Source: Planctomycetia bacterium
GTDB lineage: Bacteria; Planctomycetota; UBA1135; GCA-002686595
Direction of reading: 5' to 3'
DNA: 64,000 nt
NCBI GenBank assembly: GCA_005799545.1
Contig: SYGM01000167.1
Location: forward strand, 18,661 to 82,660
Both the position numbers and the translations under genes were made by a program. Every line of letters begins with the position of its first letter. Position 1 is the stretch's first letter. The notes beneath the pieces were generated by a model. The model worked only from the letters and a program-made list of their open reading frames with translations, searched no databases and was not told the DNA's origin. This document shows, piece by piece, positions 56,712 through 64,000 of this stretch.

Positions 56712-57843
56712 GCCTGCACGGCACGCGCTGCCGGCACTGCTCGCTCTGTGCCTCGCGGGCTGCAGCCCGTCCGTGCAACCTGGCGGACAGTTGCTGACGC
56801 AGATCGAGGGCGCACGCTCACCCGCCTGGAGTGCGGACGCGCGACTCGTGTACGTTCTGCCCAATGAAGGCGGTGTGGAGCTGATCGCGGATGATCTCCG
56901 CGGTTACGCACAGCCTGTTGCGCAAGGTGAGCGCTGGTTCGTCAACTGGGCTGATGTGCCCGCGGCGAGTGTCGATGCGGACGCGCGCCTGTGGTTCTCC
57001 TTCCTGCCGATCGTCGGAGAGGGCACCTACGACTACGCGGCCTGGATCGGCACGCAGCCGCGCGCGACGGGTCATCCCATGCGGATCCACACCGATGAGG
57101 GCGCGGGCGAGCATGGCTTCGTGTCGATCGCCGGCGCGGGGAGCGGCGTGGCATGGTCGGTCTGGCTCGATGGTCGGGCGCACAAGCAGGCCGGCGGCGC
57201 CACCCGCGTCTATGCGCGGCGCTTCGATGCCGTTCAAGGTGCCGGGGCCGAGCTGCTCGTGGATGAACGCGCCTGCGATTGCTGTCCGACCTCTCTGGCA
57301 CGCTGGGGCGAGGGCAGCATCGTGGCCTATCGCGACCGCTCGGAGAGCGAGGTGCGCGACATCACGGTGTCCTATGTTCCCGATCAGGGCGAACCACGCG
57401 CGCTGACGACCTTTCCGGATGCCTGGGAGTTCCGCGGGTGTCCGGTCAACGGACCCGCGGTGATCGTGCAGGGCCGACAGATCCGCGTGCTGCGTTACAC
57501 GGAAGCTGGTGGATCGGCTCGCGTGATCCTCGCTGGCAGCTCATCGCTGGATCAGCAGTGGTCTTCCGTCGAGGTGGCGCGCGGCAATGTGCTGGGGCGT
57601 GTCGACATGTCTGCGGGGCCCGGCGGGGAAACGAGCCTGCTGTGGCTCGAGAAGTCCGCCGATGCCGCGGTGTGGAGGCTGCGGCGGATGGCGCGCGGCG
57701 AAGTTGCCGACTTCGAGATCGCCGCGGTGCCTGCCGGCCGTGAATCCGGGCGTGCCCGAGTGCTTGATCTGGGAACACGAGTGCTGGTGGCTGTACCCGG
57801 AGCTGCGGGCATCGAAGTGCGCGAGCTGAGCTTCCCGCACTGA
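56680..57843 (+). CDS. Lipoprotein, sialidase-like beta-propeller with CDCCPT motif
   Basis: Lipobox LLALCLAGC; GGATRVYARRFD..DERACDCCPTSLARWGEGSIVAYRDRSESEVRDI typical of BNR-like secreted proteins; overlaps the Dabb gene 3' end. Confidence 0.7.
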   Translation: MARSPSTTSSEPARHALPALLALCLAGCSPSVQPGGQLLTQIEGARSPAWSADARLVYVLPNEGGVELIADDLRGYAQPVAQGERWFVNWADVPAASVDADARLWFSFLPIVGEGTYDYAAWIGTQPRATGHPMRIHTDEGAGEHGFVSIAGAGSGVAWSVWLDGRAHKQAGGATRVYARRFDAVQGAGAELLVDERACDCCPTSLARWGEGSIVAYRDRSESEVRDITVSYVPDQGEPRALTTFPDAWEFRGCPVNGPAVIVQGRQIRVLRYTEAGGSARVILAGSSSLDQQWSSVEVARGNVLGRVDMSAGPGGETSLLWLEKSADAAVWRLRRMARGEVADFEIAAVPAGRESGRARVLDLGTRVLVAVPGAAGIEVRELSFPH

Positions 57844-57926
57844 AGCGCCTCATGCAGCCATCCCGGACGTAAGCACCTCCACGAAGCACTCCCGCAGGTG
57901 CTTCGTCGCCGTATCATGGCGGCGTC

Positions 57927-60900
57927 ATGAAGGCCCTCCCTGCGCTGCTGTCCTGCGTTCTGCCTTTCGTTTTCGCCGCTTGCGAGATCACGGGGCCGCG
58001 GCCCGTGCCCGTCACCCAGCCGGTATTCGAGCGTCAGCAGCTTTCCGGCAGCTTCTTCGCCGAAGGCGGCGCGTTTGCGGATCTCGATCGCGATGGATTT
58101 CAGGACGTCATCGCAGGCACATGCTGGTGGAGAGGACCTGAGTACACAGAGAAGCACGAACTGCTGGCTGAGAAAACCTACGATCCATTCGGCTACTCCG
58201 AGCACTTCTTCGCCTGGCCGATGGATGTCGATGCGGATGGCTGGATCGATCTGGTGACGGTCGGCTTTCCGGGCGAAGCAGGGCATTGGTTGCGCAATCC
58301 TCGAGGTGCGGAAGGGTACTGGGAGCGCTTCGTGATCCACGACCACGTGGACAACGAGTCACCGGCGTTCATCGACATCACGGGTGACGGGGTGGCGGAG
58401 CTCGTCTGTCAGGACGGCCAGTACTTCGGCTACGCCCAGCTCGATCCCGCGCAGCCTCGGGCGCCATGGCGCTTTCACCGCATCAGCGCCGCCATGGATG
58501 GGCTGGGCCGTTTCACGCACGGACTGGGCGTGGGCGACATCGACGGCGATGGACGCGCGGATGTGTGCTGGCGCGAAGGCTGGTTGCGTCAGCCGGAGTC
58601 GCTCGAAGGCGACCCGGCGTGGGCCTACACGACCTTCCGATTTTCGACGCAGGAAGGCGGCGCGCAGATGCTCATCACCGATGTGGACGGCGACGGCTTC
58701 AACGACATCGTGACCAGCCTCGCTGCCCATCATTTCGGTCTGTCGTGGTTCCGCCAGGTTCGCGACGGTTCGCAGATCGGCTTTGTCGAGCAGAAGGTGA
58801 TGACCGACAAGCACGAGGACAGCGCCGCGCAGATCAGCTTCTGCGAGCTGCATGCGCTGGCACTCAGTGACGTCAACCGCGATGGATTGGCGGATGTCGT
58901 CACGGGCAAGCGCTGGTGGTCGCACGGTCCGGACGGTGACTGCCAGCCGGGAGCGAAGTCGGTGACCTACTGGTACGAGTTGGTGCGCGAGCGGAACGGC
59001 GCGCGCTATGTGCCGCACCTCGCCGATGATGAGAGCGGTGTGGGGACGGCCGTGACCGTCGGCGACATCGACAAGGACCAGGATCAGGACATTCTCGTGG
59101 TCAACAAGCGCGGCGTGTTCGTGCTGTGGCAGCGCACGGCAGCCGAGCTGGAGGGGAAGTCCGCGCCGCGCCGCATCGTCACGCTCGATTTCGAACGGGG
59201 TGATCTGTTCGGCTGGACGGCCACGGGCGAGGCCTTCACCGGACAGCCTGTGCGCGGCGACACCGTCACGGCGCGCAAGCGCGAAGCCAGCCGCCATCAG
59301 GGCCAGTATTGGATCGGCGGCTACGAGCGCGTCGGGGACAAGGCAACCGGGAGGCTGATCTCGGATCCCATTCCCGTGACCGCGCCCTGGGTGAGCTTCC
59401 TCGTGGGCGGCGGCGGCAATGAGGAAACGCGCGTGGAGCTGCGCAGCGTTCCCGACGATGCGCTGCTGCACAAGACCGGCGGCGCCGACTACGAGTCCCT
59501 GCAGCGCGTGGCCTTTGACGTCTCGGCGCAGGTGGGCAAGGAGCTGCGCGTGGTGCTGATCGATGAGCACACGGGGCATTGGGGGCACATCAACTTCGAC
59601 GATCTGCGCTTCCATGCGGAAAAACCGGCGCTGGAGCGCTCCGAGGACACGCCGCCGATCCTCGCGCTCGATGCCGTGCCCAATGCCGGCCTCGCGCCGG
59701 AGGCCGCGCGGGCGGCGATGAGCACGCTGCCTGGCTTTGCGGTGGATCTGATCGCGGCGGAGCCGCGCGTGCACCAGCCCGTGGCATTTGCTCTGGATGC
59801 CGCGGGCCGTCTTTGGGTCGCCGAGGCGCATACCTATCCCGTGCGGGCGCGCGAGGGTGAAGGCAAGGATCGCATCGTCGTATTCGAGGATCGTGACGGC
59901 ACCGGTGACTACGAGACCCGCACCGTTTTTCTCGAAGGTCTCAACCTTGTCAGCGGCATCGAAGTTGGTTTCGGCGGCGTGTGGATCGGCGCCGCACCGC
60001 AGTTGTTGTTCGTGCCGGATGCAAACGATGACCTGGAGCCGGACGGTCCGCCGATCGTGAAGCTGGACGGTTGGGGCTACGAAGACACCCACGAGACTCT
60101 CAACTCGTTCCGCTGGGGACCGGATGGCTGGCTTTACGGCTGCCACGGAGTGTTCACGCACAGCCGCGTGGGCAGGCCCGGCAGCAAGGATGCCGAGCGC
60201 GTTGCGCTCAACGCCGGAGTCTGGCGCTACCACCCGACGCGTGAGGAATTCGAGGTGTTCGCCTGGGGCACTTCGAATCCCTGGGGTCTCGACTATGATG
60301 CGCAGGGCGAGCTCTTCATCACGGCATGCGTGATTCCGCACGCCTATCACGTGATTCAGGGCGGCCGCTACATTCGGCAGGCCGGTTCGCACTTTGATGC
60401 GCACGTCTATCGCGAGCTTGACACGATCGCGGATCACCGCCACTGGACGGGCGCCAATCCCTGGGCCGGCAACAACCGCTCCGGTGATTTCGGCGGCGGC
60501 CACGCGCATGCAGGCGCGCTGATCTACCAGGCGACGGCCTTCCCTGAGGAGCATCGGGGCGCGCTGCTGATGAACAACATTCACGGCAACCGCATCAACA
60601 GCGATCGGCTGCAGAAGAGCGGCTCGGGCTTCGTCGCGAGCCATGGGCCTGATCTTCTGCTGGCGAACGACAAGTGGTTTCGCGGCATCGCCCTGCAGCA
60701 GGGACCGATGGGTGAAGTCTTCGTGATCGACTGGTATGACGCGCAGGCCTGCCACCTCAACGACCCGGCGCGCTTCGACCGGGGCAACGGGCGGATTTAC
60801 AGGTTGCGTCACGGCGAGTGGAGCCGGCCGCGCGTCAAGCTCAGCGTGCTGGCCTCGCGCGAGCTGGCCTCGCGCATCGCGGATCCCAATGCATGGGCGG

Positions 60901-63062
60901 CACGCCACGCCCGCCGCATCCTTCAGGAGCGCGGCATCGGCCCCCAGCTGGTCGCGCAGCTCGAAAGCCAGATCGAGGACAAGGCCGGCAGGCAGCGCCT
61001 GGAGTCGCTGTGGACGCTGCAGGCCGCCAAGGGAATTCCGGAAGCGCGTCTGCGCGTCTGGTTGCGCGATGCTGATGAGGCGCTCGCGGCCTGGTGTGTG
61101 CGATTCGTCTGCGAAGATCGAACCATCGAGCCCGAGACGCTCGCAGCCTGCGTCGAACTCGCGCAGAGCTCCGCTTCGCCACGGGTCCGACTGGCGCTCG
61201 CCAGCGGCGCTCAGCGACTGCCTCTGGCTCAACGCAAGCCGCTGGTGGAGGCTCTCAGCCTGCGTGCCGAGGATGACAAGGATGCGAACATTCCGGCCGT
61301 GCTGTGGAGCGCGGCGGAGCCGCTTGTGGCGCTCGATGTGCAGTCGGCACTCGCCACCGCCATGCAATCGCGTCTCGGCGATCTGCGTCGTTTCATCGTG
61401 CGTCGTGCCGCTGCGGATCCCGCGCTGCATGAGGGCCTGTTCGCATTCCTCTCTGCGCGCACCGCAGCGGCGGATTGGAACTGGATGCTGCCGGAAGTGC
61501 AGCAGGGTCTCGCGGAACAGCGCGGCTTGCGCGCGCCGGAGAGCCTCGCCGCTTTCCTGAAGCGGCTCGCAGCGCAGCCGGAATGGTCCGAGACTCGCGA
61601 GCGGCTGCTGCTGGCCTTCGGCGACACCAGCGAGCTGCCGCGCCTGCGTGAGCGCGTGCAGGATTCGACGGTGGATGCGAAGGCGCGTCGCGACGCGCTG
61701 GAAGCGCTGGTCGCGGCCAAGGACCGCGAGACGGAAGCCCTGCTGCCTCGGTTGCTGCACGACCCCGCCCTGACTCAGACCGTGCTGCGCGCGTGGTCGG
61801 GCTTTGCATCGGCTGGCGTGCTGCTCGATCAATACGAGCAGATCCCCGCGGAATGGCGCGCCGAGGCGGTACGCACGCTGGCGGAGCGTCCCGACATGGG
61901 CGAGCGTCTCGTGTCGGCGCTGGAGAGCGGCAAGCTCGCCCGTGCCGATCTGGATGCGATCGCCGCGACCCATCTGCACGCTGGTGCCGGCCCGGATTTG
62001 CGGGCGCGGCTGGAGCGCGCGTGGGGCCGTGTCCGTCAGCCTGGCGCCGAAGCGGCCTCACGCGTTGCCGAGTGGAAGACGCGCCTGTCTGACGCGGTGC
62101 TGGCTCAGGCCGACCTCGCGCGAGGACGCGAGGTCTATTCGCGAACCTGCCAGAACTGTCACAGTCTGTTCGGTCGCGGTGCGAAGCTCGGCCCCGAGCT
62201 GACGGGCTCCAATCGCGCCGATCTCGACTACCTGCTGACCAATCTGATCGATCCCAGCGGCGTGGTGGGGCAGGACTATCAGGCGACACTGGTCTGGACC
62301 GAGGACGGACGCTTCTACAACGGCCTGCTGCGATCCGAGACGGACAGCAGTCTCACAATGGAAAACGAACGCGAGCGCATCACGCTCGACAAGCAGGAGA
62401 TCGAGAAGCGGGAACTCTCCAGCCATTCGCTGATGCCGGAAGGGCAGCTGGAAGCCCTGGGCTTCGAGGAGGCGCGCGACCTGATCGCGTACCTGCGCTC
62501 GCCGGTGCAGACGCCGATCCGGGCCACGCGCTTGAACGCAAAGGACTTCTTCGACAGCACCACATTAACCGGTTGGAAGGGAGATGGCGTGTCCTGGCGT
62601 GTCGAAGCCGGCCAGCTCGTCGGCAGCACGAGCGGCCTCGCGCGCAATGAGTTCCTGATCGGCGAGCTGGAGCTGGGTGATTTCCGCTTCAGCGCGGATG
62701 TGCAGCTGCTGCGCGACGAGGGCAACAGCGGGATCCAGTTCCGCTCGATGGAGCTGCCTGATCGTGAAGTGATGGGCTATCAGGCCGACATCGGCCCGGG
62801 TTGGTGGGGCAAGCTCTACGAGGAGCATGGCCGGGGGCTGCTGCACTCGAGCTACGATGCCAGCCACTTCGTGCCCGGGGCCTGGCATCGCTACGAGGTC
62901 GAAGCGCGCGGATCGCGCGTGCGCACCTGGATCGACGGCCAGCTGTGCGTTGATCTGGAGGATGCCGAGGGGCGGCGCCGCGGCGTGATCGCCTTCCAGC
63001 TGCACTCGGGTCCCGCGACGGAATTGCGCGTGCGCAATCCGCGCGTCGAGATCCTCGACTAG
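57927..63062 (+). CDS. Giant multidomain lipoprotein: FG-GAP/VCBS repeats + PVC-type heme-binding dehydrogenase-like domain + HEAT-like region + cytochrome c (CQNCH) + 3-keto-disaccharide hydrolase-like domain
   Basis: GAFADLDRDGFQDVIAGTCWW..VDADGWIDLVTVG; FAVDLIAAEPRVHQPVAFALDAAGRLWVAEAHTYP; SRTCQNCHSLFGRGAKLGPELTG; C-terminal DFFDSTTLTGWKGDGVSWRVEAGQLVG...GNSGIQFRS. Confidence 0.88.
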   Translation: MKALPALLSCVLPFVFAACEITGPRPVPVTQPVFERQQLSGSFFAEGGAFADLDRDGFQDVIAGTCWWRGPEYTEKHELLAEKTYDPFGYSEHFFAWPMDVDADGWIDLVTVGFPGEAGHWLRNPRGAEGYWERFVIHDHVDNESPAFIDITGDGVAELVCQDGQYFGYAQLDPAQPRAPWRFHRISAAMDGLGRFTHGLGVGDIDGDGRADVCWREGWLRQPESLEGDPAWAYTTFRFSTQEGGAQMLITDVDGDGFNDIVTSLAAHHFGLSWFRQVRDGSQIGFVEQKVMTDKHEDSAAQISFCELHALALSDVNRDGLADVVTGKRWWSHGPDGDCQPGAKSVTYWYELVRERNGARYVPHLADDESGVGTAVTVGDIDKDQDQDILVVNKRGVFVLWQRTAAELEGKSAPRRIVTLDFERGDLFGWTATGEAFTGQPVRGDTVTARKREASRHQGQYWIGGYERVGDKATGRLISDPIPVTAPWVSFLVGGGGNEETRVELRSVPDDALLHKTGGADYESLQRVAFDVSAQVGKELRVVLIDEHTGHWGHINFDDLRFHAEKPALERSEDTPPILALDAVPNAGLAPEAARAAMSTLPGFAVDLIAAEPRVHQPVAFALDAAGRLWVAEAHTYPVRAREGEGKDRIVVFEDRDGTGDYETRTVFLEGLNLVSGIEVGFGGVWIGAAPQLLFVPDANDDLEPDGPPIVKLDGWGYEDTHETLNSFRWGPDGWLYGCHGVFTHSRVGRPGSKDAERVALNAGVWRYHPTREEFEVFAWGTSNPWGLDYDAQGELFITACVIPHAYHVIQGGRYIRQAGSHFDAHVYRELDTIADHRHWTGANPWAGNNRSGDFGGGHAHAGALIYQATAFPEEHRGALLMNNIHGNRINSDRLQKSGSGFVASHGPDLLLANDKWFRGIALQQGPMGEVFVIDWYDAQACHLNDPARFDRGNGRIYRLRHGEWSRPRVKLSVLASRELASRIADPNAWAARHARRILQERGIGPQLVAQLESQIEDKAGRQRLESLWTLQAAKGIPEARLRVWLRDADEALAAWCVRFVCEDRTIEPETLAACVELAQSSASPRVRLALASGAQRLPLAQRKPLVEALSLRAEDDKDANIPAVLWSAAEPLVALDVQSALATAMQSRLGDLRRFIVRRAAADPALHEGLFAFLSARTAAADWNWMLPEVQQGLAEQRGLRAPESLAAFLKRLAAQPEWSETRERLLLAFGDTSELPRLRERVQDSTVDAKARRDALEALVAAKDRETEALLPRLLHDPALTQTVLRAWSGFASAGVLLDQYEQIPAEWRAEAVRTLAERPDMGERLVSALESGKLARADLDAIAATHLHAGAGPDLRARLERAWGRVRQPGAEAASRVAEWKTRLSDAVLAQADLARGREVYSRTCQNCHSLFGRGAKLGPELTGSNRADLDYLLTNLIDPSGVVGQDYQATLVWTEDGRFYNGLLRSETDSSLTMENERERITLDKQEIEKRELSSHSLMPEGQLEALGFEEARDLIAYLRSPVQTPIRATRLNAKDFFDSTTLTGWKGDGVSWRVEAGQLVGSTSGLARNEFLIGELELGDFRFSADVQLLRDEGNSGIQFRSMELPDREVMGYQADIGPGWWGKLYEEHGRGLLHSSYDASHFVPGAWHRYEVEARGSRVRTWIDGQLCVDLEDAEGRRRGVIAFQLHSGPATELRVRNPRVEILD

Positions 63063-63103
63063 CGGGGTTTTCGCACCGAGGGGGCGCGCTAGAATCGGCC
63101 TCC

Positions 63104-64000
63104 ATGTTCTCCGCCCTGTCTTCCGCCCTGTTCTTCGCAGCGTTGTCCATTCCGGCTCCTCAGGAGCCCCTCAACATCTTTCTGCGCGGTGGTCCCAAGA
63201 CGCACGGTCCTGGACAGCACGAGCACGAGCTGTGGGTCCGGGAATGGACTCCGCTGCTGCAGCAGCGCGGCGCCAAGGTCGAGGGCGCCCTGCGCTTTCC
63301 CACCGCCGAAGAGCTGGCGCGCACCGATGTGCTGGTGATGTTTGCCGCCGAGGCGGGTTCGATTCACGGCGAGGAGCGCAGGAATCTGGAGCAGTACCTC
63401 GCGCGCGGCGGCGGAATCGTCGCGATCCACGATGCGGTCTGCGGCGATGATCCGCAGTGGTGGAAGGGTGTCATCGGCGGCGCGTGGGAGCATGGACACG
63501 CCAAGTGGCACGAAGGCCTCACGGACATCTACTTCACCGATCGCGATCACCCGCTCACGGCCCAGGCGGGCAACTTCCGCTTCAACGACGAGATCTACAC
63601 GGATCTGCATCTCGATCCGACGGCACGCGTGCTTGCCCGCGGCTTCCACTCGGTCTTTGATGCCTCGCCGCAGACCTGGATCTTCGAGAAGGGCGACTAC
63701 CGCTCGTTCGTGACCATCCAGGGGCACGAGTGGACCTCGTTCTCGCATCCGGCCTGGCGTGCGCTCCTCTTGCGCGGAATCGCGTGGGCGGGCAAGCGTG
63801 ACATCGATCTGCTCGTATCGGCCGAAGAAAAGGCCGCAGTGCGCTACCCGCCCGGCGGCCCGATCGAACCGTCCAAGGCGGCCGCGGCGCTGGAGCTGCA
63901 CGACGAGTTCCAGCTCTCTCTGGCAGCAGCCGAGCCGATCGTGGTCAAGCCGATCTCGATCGACTGGGATGCGAAGGGCCGCATGTGGGTGGCGGAAACC
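63104..64000 (+). CDS. ThuA-domain protein continuing into a PVC-type heme-binding domain, truncated by the window end
   Basis: Signal peptide, LNIFLRGGPKTHGPGQHEHELWVREWTPLL..VLVMFAAEAGSIHGEERRNLEQYLARGGGIVAIHDAVCG; ends ...ISIDWDAKGRMWVAET with no stop. Confidence 0.88.
   Translation, partial: MFSALSSALFFAALSIPAPQEPLNIFLRGGPKTHGPGQHEHELWVREWTPLLQQRGAKVEGALRFPTAEELARTDVLVMFAAEAGSIHGEERRNLEQYLARGGGIVAIHDAVCGDDPQWWKGVIGGAWEHGHAKWHEGLTDIYFTDRDHPLTAQAGNFRFNDEIYTDLHLDPTARVLARGFHSVFDASPQTWIFEKGDYRSFVTIQGHEWTSFSHPAWRALLLRGIAWAGKRDIDLLVSAEEKAAVRYPPGGPIEPSKAAAALELHDEFQLSLAAAEPIVVKPISIDWDAKGRMWVAET

Noticed and set aside
58359-61979. 1206-aa minus-strand ORF
   Set aside because: Fully antisense to the 1711-aa PVC-type protein; low-complexity Arg/His-rich translation typical of the shadow frame in GC-rich DNA.
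1-64000. CRISPR array, tRNA/rRNA genes, integrase/transposase
   Set aside because: No regularly spaced repeats, no recognisable tRNA T-loop/CCA cloverleaf or rRNA cores, and no transposase-like ORFs noticed.

Overview
64 kb of GC-rich, densely coding bacterial chromosome. The content fits Planctomycetota (inference): PVC-type heme-binding CxxCH proteins, a DUF1592-type/DUF1552 pair, ThuA, 3-keto-disaccharide hydrolase-like and YVTN-cytochrome proteins, and HzsA-related lipoproteins. Housekeeping genes include ilvE, hrpB, rlmN, crcB, a UvrD/PcrA-type helicase, pepQ with a POT transporter, an L,D-transpeptidase, YaeQ, and an Fpg/Nei glycosylase. No rRNA, tRNA, CRISPR array or intact transposase was recognised. 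Main findings: (1) a probable selenoprotein at 54100..53564 (-), split by the ORF track at an in-frame TGA, reading ...FLRHFG-U-TFCRERVRDL... (UxxC) in a PRXL2/AhpC-TSA_2-like protein; (2) a ~320-nt non-coding element (52716..53037) closed by a 17-bp terminal inverted repeat, either a structured RNA or a MITE-like repeat; (3) a recurring TANNAT-N8/9-ATG arrangement suggesting leaderless transcription, including two divergent promoters with overlapping -10 hexamers; (4) a kinase-RDD-pseudokinase-like-RDD-like protein; (5) a triplicated 14-bp repeat making a chain of overlapping 5-codon mini-ORFs before crcB; (6) a 40-aa basic protein absent from the ORF track; (7) an Fpg/Nei protein with Ala in place of the catalytic N-terminal Pro. 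All assignments come from reading the sequence; no database search was run.
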